Origin: Cenococcum geophilum 1.58
Lineage: Eukaryota; Ascomycota; Dothideomycetes; Gloniales; Gloniaceae
NCBI GenBank assembly: GCA_001692895.1
Contig: KV748262.1
Coordinates: 372,550 to 436,549, forward strand
Reading direction: 5' to 3'
DNA length: 64,000 nucleotides
Made by a program: the position numbers and the translations under genes. The notes beneath the pieces were generated by a model. The model was not told where the DNA came from and made no database searches. It saw only the letters and a list, made by a program, of their open reading frames with translations. Below are positions 1-10,789 of this stretch, one piece after another (position 1 is the first letter of the stretch; every line of letters starts with the position of its first letter).

Positions 1-1700
1 TTAATATAATATAAATTACCCTTACTATAAACCCTGAACCAATATAATAAAGTTATAACTACTAATCGCGGTAAAGAATGTGAAGATAATATATTAAAAC
101 CCCTTAAAATTTATATAATATAAGCTATACCCTTTTATTTGTTAGCAAGAAAACAAAACTATAAGATCTTTACTATAACACTAGAGGATATTAAGAAGGC
201 GTTAGAACCGAAGTAATATATTAACCCCTAACCTCTTATACCTAAAGAATATCACAATCTAATTAATACGTTTAAGAAACGATTTATAGACTAACTACCC
301 CCATATTAAGACGAGCACGATTTTAAGATAGAACTTAAACCTAGTATAACGCCAAAGTTTGGCCTATTATACGGTATGTTGTGAGAAGAGCTGCTTATAA
401 TATAATAATACCTTAAAAAGCACCTAGAGAAAGGATTTATTCGCCTTAGCCAATTACCATTCGCCTCGCCCGTACTATTTATTAAGAAACTTAAAGGAGG
501 CTTAAGGTTCTATATTAATTATTAAGCCCTAAATATAATTACAATTTAAAACCAATATCCGATTCCTCTGCTTTAAGAAACGCTTAACCGCTTAATAAAA
601 GCATAATACTTTATAAAGCTTAACGTAGTTACTGCCTTTAATTAAATCCGTGTTTATAAAGGAGATAAGAAGTATATAGCTTTCCGTATACAATAGGGAC
701 TTTTTAAATACCTAGTAATGCCTTTTGGTGTAAAAAATGGTCCTAGTACGTTTTAGTAATATATTAATAATACGCTTCGCAAATTCCTTAATATATTTGT
801 TACCGCGTATATTAATAATATTTTAATCTATTTGTCTTTACTTTCTAAATATTGGAAGCATATCTAAATAGTCCTTAAACGCCTATAAGACGCGGGCTTA
901 TAATGCGATATTAAGAAATGCAAGTTTTATACGTCTAAAGTTACGTACTTAGGCCTAATTATATCCCGCAACAGAATTAAAATGGACCCTAAGAAAATCG
1001 CTGCGATTATAAACTAGGAAAGTCCTAGTAGCGTATAAGACATCTAAAGATTTCTAGGATTCGTAAATTTCTATTATTAATTTATTAATTACTTCTTAAA
1101 AATTATTTAGCTATTAGTAAACTTAATAAGGAAGAACGTAAGATTTAAATGGACTACTAAATGCGAATAAGCTTTTAACAACCTAAAATATTGTTTTATA
1201 ACTGCTCTAATTCTCGCCTACTTTAATCTGGACCTTAAATATATTGTTAAAATAGACTTATTAGATTATGCACTAGGAGGAGTGTTATTATAGTACAATA
1301 AGAACGGCGAGCTACGCCTAGTAGCCTTTCTCTCTTAAAAACTTACCCCTACTAAATTAAACTACGAGATATATAATAAGGAACTGCTTATAATTATTAG
1401 ATGCTTTAAATAATAGCGTCTAGAACTTAAAGAATTATTATTCCTAATACGCGTATTAATGGACTATAAAAACCTATAGTACTTTATAACTATAAAGCAA
1501 TTAACGCAGCGCTAAATTCGTTAGGCCGAATACCTCTTATAATTTAACTTTAAGATTACGTACTAACCTAGCAAACTTAATTAGAAGCCTAACTTATTAA
1601 TATAACAATTATAAGACTTACCTATAAACACCTCCGACAAACGGATTACAAATTAATTATAAATTCTACTGCCCCCTAAACGCTTTAAGAAACTACGCCC
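1..1700 (+). pseudogene. gypsy family A pol: reverse transcriptase and RNase H, broken
   Basis: Copies element RNA into DNA. The frame starts at base 1. Recognisable blocks are [19 protein letters not shown] (about 424-481), GLRFYINY (RT motif with 'VDYR' decayed, 502-528), KLNVVTAFN (617-645), PFGVKNGPSTF (721-753) and AYINNILIY (the YxDD box; both Asp now read Asn, about 808-836). IISRNRIKMDPKKI (958-1002) marks the end of RT. RNase H shows KIDLLDYALGGVL (about 1250-1290) and LAYFNLD upstream. More than thirty stops interrupt it, so it cannot be translated. The loss of both catalytic Asp codons fits G-to-A change on the RIP-complementary strand. Confidence 0.93.
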
Positions 1701-1779
1701 TATATTTCTAAATGCGGAGCTTAATAGGAATAAATTAGAAATTAATAAGTGGGATATAAAAATTAATAAATTAATAGAG

Positions 1780-3330
1780 CATAAATATAAGAATAACCCT
1801 TAGATAGTAGATTTAATAAAAGTAATTTAAATAGGGAAACAACAGTATAAGGATATTATACTTACTAAATGCGAAATCCGCAATAATTGGTTATACTATT
1901 AATAGAAGATGGTAATCCTAAATTCCAAACCATTACAATTTAAGATACTTAAATTTATATACAATTCCCCTATAGTAGGGCACCCTAGCCGTATAAAGAC
2001 TTACGAGATTATCCAACAAGCATATTACTAGCCTATAATGTATAACTATATACAAAAATACGTTTAAGCATACAGAATGTATATATATAGGAAGACCTCT
2101 TATATAAAGAAGTAAGGAGTACTTTAACTATTACCAATTCTAATACAAAAATGGCGAGATATCTTAATTAACTTCGTAGTTAATCTACCTAATAGTAATA
2201 GGTTTACGAATATTATAGTAGTTATTAACCGTCTTATAAAAATGCGATATATAATTCCTATAGACTTAATTAATATAATATTAGTAGCTAAATATTTTAT
2301 TAAGTACGTCTTTAAGCTACATAGACTTCCTAATTTAATAATATCTAACCGCGGAAGCTAGTTTATTTTAGACTTCTAGTAAGCCCTATATAAATAATTA
2401 AATATATAAACACAACTCTTAACTATATTTTATCCGGAGATAGATAGCCAAACTAAAATCGCGAACGTAATTATGGAATAATACCTATAAGATAACTAGG
2501 AAAAGTGGCTACCGTTAGCAGAGTTTACTATAAATAATATAAGAAACAAATTAATAGGCGTAACGCCGTTCTACGCAACCTACGGATAAGACCCTTAACT
2601 TAGATTCAAATTATAACCTAAAATTAATATAACAGGACCTATAATTAAGAGGATTTAACTAATTAACGCGTATAACTTTGCTAATTAAATAAAGCAGTTA
2701 ACGGAACTATTATAAAGTAAATTAGCGTACGCTTAGACGGTATAGGAATAGCATATAAATAAAGGACGAGCTCCCGTATGGGACTTTAAAGAAGGTAATA
2801 TAGTTTACCTAAATATATAAAACCTAAAGACTTAATAACCCTTAAAGAAACTAGACTAGAAGTTTACGGGCCCGTACTAAATTAAGAAGAAACTAAGCCC
2901 GTACGCTTATAAGCTTAAACTACTAACTAAGATAAAAATATATCTAACGTTTTACGTAAACTTACTATAACCCTTAAAGGGTAAACCTATAACTTACGAA
3001 GTGCCACTACTATCTCCTATAATTGTTAATAACGGTAACGGTTCTTATTTTATTAACTTAATTAACAATATATAATGGAAAATATAATCTAAATAATTTA
3101 AACTTCTTATTAAATGGGAAGGATATAAAATATAAACTTAGGAAACCTATAACTAGATTAAGACTAATACGCCTTCCCTAATAAAAGAATTTTATAAGGA
3201 CTATCCTTTGCGGCCTACTCTAGCTAAATGGACACGATATAAAAGTAAATAATTACCACCTAATATAAATATATAAAACACAATAGCAGGAAGCTTAAAA
3301 TTAAAAAAGACTTAAAATACGTTATAACGT
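1780..3330 (+). pseudogene. gypsy family A integrase and chromodomain, broken
   Basis: Integrase joins cDNA to host DNA. A degraded His-Cys zinc module lies at about 1980-2100 (GHP-type start, then YRMYIYRKTS where the CxxC cysteines read Tyr). The DDE core follows: LITDRG-like ISNRGS at about 2343-2361 and the ANAIMEQYL-like block (IANVIMEQYL) at about 2458-2487. The C-terminal chromodomain is read at about 3066-3240, with the typical LIKWEGYK followed by a decayed TWE motif and the end FYKDYP. The chromodomain places the element among chromoviruses, which target heterochromatin. Stops occur throughout. Confidence 0.88.
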
Positions 3331-3615
3331 TTATAATACAATTACATAACATATAAGATGTTAAAAAACTTTAACCGCCGGTTAAAGTTGTCTAATTAGT
3401 TAGATTTGCCTTGCTAAGACCTATTATAAAGATATTAGTTCTGCTTACCGCCTTAACTAAGCCAATAGCGATTTTCTATCCTGGGGATGGAAAATCCTAA
3501 TTGGTCCATTTAACAATAGAATTAGCAAAACTCTATACCGCTACCCGACGCGAAAATATAACACGCGATAAGTTATAAGTCTTAACTAAAATTAAATTAT
3601 TTAAACCTTCGGCTA

Positions 3616-3626
3616 AAAAGGGGGGT
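3616..3626 (+). other. Polypurine tract of gypsy A copy 1
   Basis: AAAAAGGGGGG lies directly before the 3' LTR. Such tracts prime plus-strand DNA synthesis in LTR retrotransposons. Its position fixes the element's orientation as +. Confidence 0.8.
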
Positions 3627-3628
3627 AC

Positions 3629-3931
3629 TATAACGGGACTAGCCCAGTTATAGTAGGAATGTCTTGGTAAAACACTCGACAGATAAATTCCAACGCTTTA
3701 ACTAAAATTTACTAGATTAATTAAATTACCAAAGTCCGTTAAAGACTGCGTATATATATACGCACGCATTAACTACCAAGCCCCTAACTATTTAATTATA
3801 TAATTCTCTTATTATTCCTTTCTCTTCTTTACGCAATGTCTTATTCTTAGCGAGAGCTATATACCCTTAGATTTAGATAGAATTTATATCATTTCTTTAA
3901 ATCTTCCCTAAAGTCTCTCCGCGCCCTTATA
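3629..3931 (+). repeat. 3' LTR of gypsy A copy 1 (303 bp)
   Basis: It begins TATAACGGGACTAGCCCAGT (ancestral TG... decayed to TA) and ends GCGCCCTTATA (ancestral ...CA decayed to TA). It aligns along its whole length with 6440-6754. Conserved blocks are AACACTCGACAGATAAATTC, CACGCATT(A/G)ACCACCAAGCCCC and TAATTATATAATTCTCTTATT, which looks like a core promoter. The flank after it (ACCTA) has no partner in the window because the 5' end of the element is outside. Confidence 0.92.
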
Positions 3932-4392
3932 ACCTACACCACAATCTATACTAGTTAATTATATCTAATATAGGAATCTAACGTCCAGACTAGGGTAATA
4001 GGATTACCCTAACTAATAAGACTACTGCAAAAGACATTACCAACTATATTAACTTTAAAATTAATAAGTATACTAAGCGTAACTTTAAGGATAAAAGCTT
4101 ATAGGAATTATACTAAGAAGACTTTAATAATTTTAAGGTATAAACATTTAAGGATACCAATAGGTCTATACTTAAGGCACTTAAATAACTACTCTAATAT
4201 AATAGAGTATAGGTTTTTAATAAGAAGGAGTTAGTACTATAAGTACTATACGACGTCGCTTACGAGGACGACTATATAGAATGGTTAGATAAAGAAATTA
4301 AGCTATATATTAACAACGAAGGACCCTTTAATTTGTATGTTATTAACCGCCGTTTTAAATCACGTTTATTAACTCCCTTAATATTATCTATA

Positions 4393-4760
4393 CCCTAGCA
4401 AGCTCCGTCCATATAAGCTCCGTCTACGCAAGCTTTATCCGCGCAAGCTTTATCCGCATAAGCTTCGCCCACACAAGCCTTAACCGCGCAAGCTCCGTCT
4501 ACGTAAGCCCTATCTACATAAGCTCTACCCGCGCAAGCTCCGCTAGTTTTACCCTCTTCCTTAACTAAAGCTAAGGATCTATAGCAGCTAAGCTTGTACA
4601 AACCTCCGCCTACATAAGCCCCGTCCGCGTAAGCTCCGCCTATAAACATTACGGCTCCGCCTATAAATATTACAGCTCCCTCTGCAAACGTCACGGTTCC
4701 CTCTATAAACGTTACAGCTCCCTCTACAAATACCCCTATAACACCTTAACTACCTATTAT
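4393..4760 (+). repeat. In-frame 15-18 bp tandem repeats, Ala-Pro/Leu-Ser-X-Gln
   Basis: Units such as GCAAGCTCCGTCTAC and TAAGCTCCGCC repeat about twenty times. On + they encode APSTQ/ALSAQ units (decayed TAA for CAA), then (A)PPINIT-type units from 4640. The absence of stops on the minus strand leaves a 99-codon open frame there that is only a by-product of the repeat. Confidence 0.85.
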
Positions 4761-5124
4761 ATCTATACCCTAGTAAGCTGCACTAACTGCTACTTAATAG
4801 TAGCACTACCCTTAAACACCCGTTGCACTTATACCCTAGTAATAGTATAATTTTTAGCAGCCTGTCTAGCAGTGGTAGTATAACCCTTAGCAACCTAATA
4901 AATAGCAGCATACCCTATTATAATTTACCTAACAACAGCAACTAGACCTAGGAGAAGGAACAACCTTATATAATACTTAGTTATCAGCTCTTCCACCTGT
5001 TTTCCCCTATAGTCTGCAATAGCTCTATAACTCTTATACCTTCTAAAGCCGCCACACCTTTGGTTCTAACTTTAACTACACTCTATTATAGGACACCTTA
5101 GTAATACCTTATACGCGCCTACCT

Positions 5125-5230
5125 GTTTACGATATCCATAATATCCGCAATGTTTATAATATCCGCAATATCCGTAACAATATCCGCAACGTCTGCAATA
5201 TCTATAATATTCGCAATACCTAAGACATCT
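5125..5230 (+). repeat. ATATCCGCAAT short tandem repeats
   Basis: About ten degenerate 9-12 bp units of the form (T)ATAATATCCGCA. Read in the + frame of the preceding pseudogene they give an N-I-R-N/V-Y-N-I tail, so they may be its C-terminal repeat. Confidence 0.75.
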
Positions 5231-5339
5231 GCAATTACTACCCTAAGCACCTGTTAACCTATATACTTCTCCTTTATACTTTCTTACCTTCTTTCCTTTT
5301 TATAAATATCGCTAGTGTCTATACGAGTAGAGGTTATAA

Positions 5340-6439
5340 ATATTATTATTAGATAAATGGCGTAGAGCGTATGCAGTAGGGGCTATATGCGTAGCGTAGG
5401 TTACCTAACCACCTACGGCCTAATAGATAGCCTAACCTTTACTACCCCTTTCTTTCTCTTTTAGTAAACAGAAAAGACACAAATAAATTAAGAAACAGTT
5501 ACCTTATATTGCAATTATAGTACCCCCCTAGGTAATACTAATAACTACTAATCCGTTTATATCTCTCCTTAGTAGTGCTAATAGTGCTAATATAAGGTCC
5601 GTAATAGGCGTAGGTAGCTGCTAAAGCCTCTAGGGCGCTTTAGGGATTAAAGAGGGCTTATTATAGGGATGGGCAAGAGAGGGCTTAACTAGGTATATAA
5701 CGCTATAAGAACTGTAAAGAGACTAGGTATAATACCTAAACGTATAAAAAGGATATAGAAGAGTCTTTTAAATCTAACGCGAGCATAATATACGCTAGCT
5801 CTTTATTTAATAGTAATTAATCTAGTATTCTTTAGGATAGGTTAGTCGTGTTAAGAAATTTTACAACACTTAGTAGTTTGCGACACTTGCTAGTAGAATA
5901 CGTTATAAGTATAAAAATTAATTTTTTAATTATATACTATTAAATATATATATAGGTAATATTATAAAAATATAAAAAGCGTTAAAAATAACATATTAAA
6001 GTAATATAAAAACATTAATATATATATTTTTTAAAAATATATTTATATATATAATACTAATTATTTAATAATAATAATAATAATTCATTGCTTAACGTCC
6101 GATTTAGATCCCTATTAGGCCTACGCGAGCTACTCCTTATATATATATAGGGAGAAAACTCCATTTAAGAAAACCCTATAACCTATCTCCCTACCTTTTA
6201 AAACTCGCCTATAAAGCGCCTAAGAGGCGCCTACGAGTTACCTATAGTACTTTACTACCTTACTTTTTAACCTTTTTAGGAACTACTACTGCCGTAACAA
6301 GCCTATGGGCGCGCTAGTATTATAAACTTTACTCTACTACTATAGAGTTATTAGAGGGCGCCAGTTGCTCACCCCTTTACCTTTTATTACCATTTCCCTT
6401 ATAACTTAGAACTAGTCTAGCATATTTTAGCTAATAAGC
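5340..6439. other. AT-rich spacer without recognisable genes
   Basis: 5340-5900 has mixed composition and a TATAAAAAGG box (5742-5751), so it could be a decayed LTR, but no second copy is present to prove it. 5910-6085 is nearly pure A/T and ends with a (TAA)n microsatellite (6065-6083). 6085-6439 is of moderate GC, with small palindromes such as GCGCCTAAGAGGCGC (about 6217-6231). I see no protein family in any frame. Confidence 0.6.
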
Positions 6440-6754
6440 TATAACGGGACTAGCCCAGTTATAGTAAGAATGTCTTAGTAAAACACTCGACAGATAAATT
6501 CCGACGCTTTAATTAACTTCTGCCAAATTCTACCAAATTAATTAAATTCTACTAAAGTCTATTAAAAACCGCATGCGTATATGCGCACGCATTGACCACC
6601 AAGCCCCTAACTATTTAATTATATAATTCTCTTATTATTTCTTTCTCTTCTTTACGCAACGTCTTGTTTTTAGCAAGAGCTATATATCCTTAGATTTAAA
6701 TAGAATTTATATTATTCCTTTAAATCTTCCCTAAAGTCTCTTCGCGCCCTTATA
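6440..6754 (+). repeat. 5' LTR of gypsy A copy 2 (315 bp)
   Basis: It matches 3629-3931 end to end, starting TATAACGGGACTAGCCCAGT and ending GCGCCCTTATA. A gag reading frame begins 31 bp downstream, so this is a 5' LTR. The two copies differ mainly by C/T and G/A changes. The 5 bp to the left (TAAGC) would be the target duplication; the 3' LTR of this element is not in the window. Confidence 0.92.
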
Positions 6755-6785
6755 TTATAGTATATTAATACTAATACCCTTAAAA

Positions 6786-7529
6786 TGGCAAACGAACTTA
6801 AATCCGCCATATTAACTATTATAGCCCTAGTTAGGGAATAAATAACTATAATATAATAGTCCTTTATAGATGCCCTAGCCTAGTAACGAGCTATACTAGA
6901 AGCCCAGTATTAGTAATTAATTAAAGCAATATATAAAGAACTCCATAACGCTAAAGTACTTGCGTTAAAAACCCTAATAGCAATACCTATAAATAAAATT
7001 AAAATAACTATATATAAACCTAACTCGTTAAATATAAACCCTAAACTAGTAATAGTAGCTTAACCTATATCTATAATAAATCTAATAACCGTTATAAAAT
7101 CTAAAAAGCTCCCTAACCCTTCAATATTTAATAGAAATTAAAATAATTTATAACCCTTTATAACCAAGCTCCGCCTTAAACTTTTAATAAACTATAACTA
7201 ATACTTTACTAAAGCTAGCAAGATTAGCTATAGAATGTCTTATTTAAGTAAAAACGCTACACAAACCATAGACCCATTCTTCCGTAATGGTACCTTTATT
7301 AACTTTAAAATCTTTATTTTTCTACTAAAATAAATATATAATAACGCTAGCTATAAATATATAGCTATTATAAAACTTAAGAACCTATAATAACGGAACT
7401 AAGACTTTACTAGCTTCTTTTTAGAATTTTTAGGTCTTATTAGTAAGCTAGATTAAAATAAAGCCGCTAAAGTTACTACTCTTTAATAAGCTATTTTAGA
7501 TAAGATTAGAGCCTAGTTAGTAGGTAAGA
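6786..7529 (+). pseudogene. gypsy A copy 2 gag, first part (capsid), broken and interrupted
   Basis: It encodes the capsid-like protein of the virus-like particle. ATG at 6786 opens MANELKSAILTIIALVRE. A gag-type core follows: FITKLRLKLLINYNxYFTKASKISYRMSYLSKNAT (about 7158-7260; quoted in parts: KLRLKLLINYN and KISYRMSYLSK), then DPFFRNGTF and FLEFLGLI-type sequence up to 7520. RIP-type stops are frequent. Family B element inserted at 7529/7530, and the reading frame resumes at 18029 once one TAAGA copy is removed. Confidence 0.85.
7525..7529 (+). other. Target-site duplication TAAGA, left copy
   Basis: TAAGA immediately precedes the 5' LTR of family B and is repeated exactly at 18024-18028 after its 3' LTR. 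Removing the insert plus one copy restores the family A gag frame (...VG-K-K-LL...). Confidence 0.9.
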
Positions 7530-7713
7530 TATTATAAACGCTTTAAGTACAATGTTATAACTACTAGGAGAGAAGTCGGAAGAAGTTAGTTGGTTAATTT
7601 AGGCACGGTCTAGAATGGAGCCAATAGAACTATATAATAAGGAATAGTAGCTAAGGTTACATAACGTAATCTATATAATCTATATAATCTATAGGATCTG
7701 CGATAAAGTAAAC

Positions 7714-7971
7714 TGTAAGGTAGTATTACTAGGGTATACGGTAGGGAGTAGGTAAGCCGAGCATGAGTTATATAGGGAGTTGATGAAAGAGGACGATATG
7801 GTAATAAGGGTAGGTAATAGCCTCGTACTAAGACGAACTAATGGGGGAGGAAGGAGGCTGTAAGCCTGAGGAGCTTATAAGGGGTGGCCAAGGCCTAGCT
7901 AAAGGCTAGCCTTAATAGCCCCTAAGAGCTCCTAGGATGTAGCCGAGTAAGGGACTAAAAGTACCCTTACA
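7714..7971 (-). repeat. LTR of the non-autonomous element, left copy (258 bp)
   Basis: Full-length match to 10133-10390, including the GGAGCTTATAAGGGG stem and AAGAGCTCCTAGGATGTAGC. This copy keeps more G/C (for example TGAGTTATATAGGG, CAAGGCCTAGC) and its ends are less decayed (TG...CA intact). Confidence 0.92.
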
Positions 7972-8399
7972 TTGCCCCCCCCTTGGTTAGGGCTAGCCCC
8001 TAGCCTATATCCTAATAGATTAATTCTATATATAGAAAGGTAAGTAGTATAAAAGCCTTGCTTATACAGGGGAATAAAGAAATAGGAGAAAAGGACTAGC
8101 TAAGCAGTCTTAATAAAAACCTTAACCTATGGCCAAAACCTAGTAGGAAAAAGGGCCTATTTTAGGTAGGAAAAGAGCGTCTGCTAGGGTAAGACTTAAT
8201 TATATACGATTAGTCTTAGAGATAATCGCCTACGATTAAGTTTTAATAGCTTTATAGCTAATAGCCAGATAGTCTCTACTTGGAGCTAGCTTAATTATAA
8301 AAATATCCCTTATATTCCCCCCCTTCTTATAGTTAGCTCCCTCTATTACCTTATAATAGCGGGAGATTATAAAGGGCTTATCCCGGAAGGGGTTTAGAG

Positions 8400-9560
8400 A
8401 GATATTAGTATTTAACCGTAATAGGGTCTTATAAGCTTTTAAAGCAAGCTGGAGCTCTTAGAGCAACTAAAGCTTTATAAAGAAATAATCGCGTACAATC
8501 TTTATAAGATGTAGCTCTTTTAGAGACTTTGAATTAACGTCTTAATTGCCTTCCCCTAGCCGCGTAATTAGTTTTTGTAAGGAAGTAATAGCTAAATAGC
8601 TATACGCTTGTTTCCTTTCTTCTAAATTACACTATTATTATAGAGTAATATTGGCAATAAGAAGAGATCACGTAGGATCTAAAAGCTGCTGCTATTCTCT
8701 TAGGTAAGCTATAGCTCTTAATATAAGCTGGAGCTCTTAGAGCGACCAAAGCCTTATAATGAGATAATCGCGTACAATCTTTAAGCTGCTGCTATATCTT
8801 TTAGGCGAGCTATAGCTCTTAATATAAGCTGGAGCTCTTAAAGCGACTAAAGCCTTGCAGAGAGATCGCGTACAATCTTTAAGCCGTAGCTCTTAAAGTA
8901 AGTAGTAGCTTACAAGACTACCTACGATCTTAATAAGCCGTAGCTCTTAGATAAGCCGTAGCTCTTAAAGCTGTAGCTATAGCTTAAGGATAGTATTTAA
9001 CCGCAATAGGATCTTATAAGCTGAGCTTATAACTTTAGAAGAGACAATCGCGTACAATTAAGTCTTAGTAGTCCTATAGCTAATATCTAAAGAGTCTTTA
9101 GGTCGGGCCGTAGCCCTTAAGCAATTGTAAACGATCTAAGAGCTATGGCTCTTAAGGTAAGCAGTAGCTTGTAAGACCACCTACGATCTTAATAAGCCGT
9201 AGCTTTTAAAGCAAGTAGTAGCTTACGAGATTATATAGGATCTCTAAGCCGAAGCTCTTAAGGTAAGCCGTAGCTTAATAAGAGATAACCACCTATGGTT
9301 TAGTCTCGGCAGCCCTTAGGCTAACAGCCAAAAAGTCTTTGGGTTGGGCCGTAGCCCTTAAATAAGCCATAGCTCTAAGGCGAGCCTTAGCTCTAAGAGA
9401 CAATCGCCCTACAATTAGGTCTCGGCAGCTCTTTAGCTAATTAGGTAGTAGCCCTTAATTGCATTTAATCTGGAAGAGAGGGTAGTAGCTATAGCTTTAA
9501 AAACTAGCCGTTAGTTCTTTAGATAGCTATTAAATAGCAATCGGATAGCCTCTAGGGTAG
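8400..9560. repeat. Degenerate 'AGCYGTAGCTCTTAA' repeats inside the LARD-like element
   Basis: At least fifteen variants of GCCGTAGCTCTTAA(A/G) or GCTGGAGCTCTTAGAG occur here, interspersed with AATCGCGTACAATCTTTA, recurring every 60-110 bp (for example 8444, 8727, 8827, 8881, 8937, 9183). They contain the palindrome GAGCTC. They look like an old tandem array that expanded inside a non-coding retroelement interior. Confidence 0.75.
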
Positions 9561-10132
9561 CTATATCTCTTTAAGGACGTTTAACCTTCTAATCTTTATT
9601 AGTGGGACCTCTATAGCAAGTAAACCGCGGTTAGCCTATAGAGTGTTTATAAGCTTAATCGCGTAGGATCCTCCTTAATTTCTACTAGAAAGCTTTCGGA
9701 TAGCAATTAAATTGCCTTTAGGTCGCTATTAGGGCAGAGCTATACTGCTACACTGTCGATTATATGCGGGTATACCAATTGCGTTAAAAGATAATCGCGT
9801 ACGATCCGGATAACCCCTAACCCTTGGCTAGGTAGCTACCGTCTTCCTTATTTCCTAATCTGTATCTACTACTATAAGCGGATACAATCTACTAGCGTCT
9901 GTTAGTGTAGCTGCTCTATAGCATACGCGATTATTTTAGGTAAGGTAGAGGACCTAATCTGTATTCTAACACCGTTATATAGATACGATCTTTAGGCGTC
10001 TACTAGTGTACCTACTGTGTTATAGTAAACGCGATTGTCCTAGGTAAAAATAGAGGATCGTGAAATTACTCGAGGGCGAAGCCCTTAGCTTATTATAGGC
10101 TACTACCCACAAGGGTATAGGATTGGTTTAAA

Positions 10133-10390
10133 TATAAGGCAGTATTGCTAGAGTGTATAGTAGGGAGTAGGTAAGCCGAGTATAAGTTATATAGGGAGTT
10201 AATAGAAGAGGACGATATAGTAATAAGGGTAGGTAATAGCCTCGTACTAAGACGAACCAATAGGGGAGGAAGGAAGCTGTAAGCCCGAGGAGCTTATAAG
10301 GGGTAGCTAAGGCCTAGCCGAAGGCTAGCCTTAGTAGCCCCTAAGAGCTCCTAGGATGTAGCTAAGTAAGGGACTAAAAGTACCCTTATA
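10133..10390 (-). repeat. LTR of the non-autonomous element, right copy (258 bp)
   Basis: Matches 7714-7971. It starts TATAAGGCAGTATTGCTAG and ends AAAAGTACCCTTATA, followed by the TAAAC target duplication. It has more TpA than the left copy, so RIP hit the two copies unequally. Confidence 0.92.
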
Positions 10391-10789
10391 TAAACAGAGT
10401 ATACATACCTTATATACTAAGGGGATTTTTTAGGAGTATAGTTATATATTTAAAGGACTATAGTCCCTACTTAAATAGTTCTCTCCTTTATAGTAAATCT
10501 TAAAATATAATTAGAGTTAATTTATTAGGTAACTACTCTACTAGTTATATTTATATTATTAACTATTCTATACCTATATACCTAGCCTATTAATAAGTCC
10601 ACTATAGTATTTCCTATAAGACTTCGTTATATATTTACTACTAAGGTTATAGTAAAAGAAGTTAAATAATATGCTATTAAAAGTAGTAGCTATAACGGCG
10701 TCCATAGCGGCGACTACCTGAAAATTAGGTAATAATATTAGTATAGCAAATACTAACTCGTAATTATTTACTATTAGATAGCTATAGGA

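Larger units (their letters stand above)
1..3931 (+). mobile_element. Ty3/gypsy chromovirus, family A copy 1: pol plus 3' LTR, RIP-degraded
   Basis: This is the 3' part of an LTR retrotransposon; its 5' LTR, gag and protease lie left of the window. Reading + frame 1, the domains run in the Ty3/gypsy order: reverse transcriptase (about 290-1100), RNase H (1150-1570), zinc-binding and core integrase (1900-2600) and a C-terminal chromodomain (about 3070-3240). A polypurine tract (3616-3626) and a 303-bp LTR follow. There are dozens of in-frame TAA/TAG codons, nearly all at positions where the family has Gln or Trp, as expected from RIP. The same family recurs at 6440-7529, 18029-18921 and 56395-56932. 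The element is dead as read. Confidence 0.93.
3990..5340 (+). pseudogene. Gln/Pro-rich degenerate protein, possibly a retroelement gag
   Basis: I do not recognise this protein. One + frame can be followed through scattered stops. A compact, charged N-terminal half (about 4030-4380) contains SLxELYQEDFNNFKVQ, VFNKKELVLQVLYDVAYEDD and YIEWLDKEIKLYINN. A tandem-repeat linker (4395-4760) follows, then a tail rich in Gln (about 4790-5000) and an Asn/Ile/Arg repeat tail (5100-5220). A helical N-terminus followed by a low-complexity Q-rich tail is common in retroelement gag proteins, and the position between two gypsy copies fits, but no zinc knuckle is visible. It could also be a repeated host gene. 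The stops are TAA/TAG at Gln positions, as in the neighbours. Confidence 0.45.
7714..10390 (-). mobile_element. Non-autonomous LTR element (LARD/TRIM-like), 2.68 kb
   Basis: Two 258-bp direct repeats (7714-7971 and 10133-10390) start TGTAAGG / TATAAGG and end CCCTTACA / CCCTTATA. They are flanked by the 5-bp target duplication TAAAC (7709-7713 and 10391-10395). The interior (7972-10132) shows no gag or pol motif in any frame. A C8 run beside the left repeat (about 7974-7981) reads as a G-rich polypurine tract on minus, so the element is most likely oriented minus. This is the innermost insert of the nest: it sits in the B LTR, which sits in the A gag. Lack of coding makes it a passenger dependent on another element's proteins. 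Confidence 0.85.
7530..10631 (+). repeat. 5' LTR of gypsy B, split by a nested element
   Basis: The LTR parts are 7530-7713 and 10396-10631, which join to about 420 bp and match the 3' LTR at 17605-18023. It starts TATTATAAACGCTTTAAGTA (ancestral TGTTA...) and ends CTTCGTTATA (ancestral ...CA). A threefold ATCTATATAATCTATATAAT run precedes the insertion point. Confidence 0.92.

Noticed and set aside
4395-4694. 99-codon open frame on minus, Gly/Ala/Cys-rich
   Set aside because: It is the antisense of an in-frame tandem repeat whose sense strand continues a longer protein-like frame; composition reflects the repeat only.
5500-5900. Solo LTR with TATAAAAAGG box
   Set aside because: No second copy in the window, no TG...CA ends or target duplication that I can pair.
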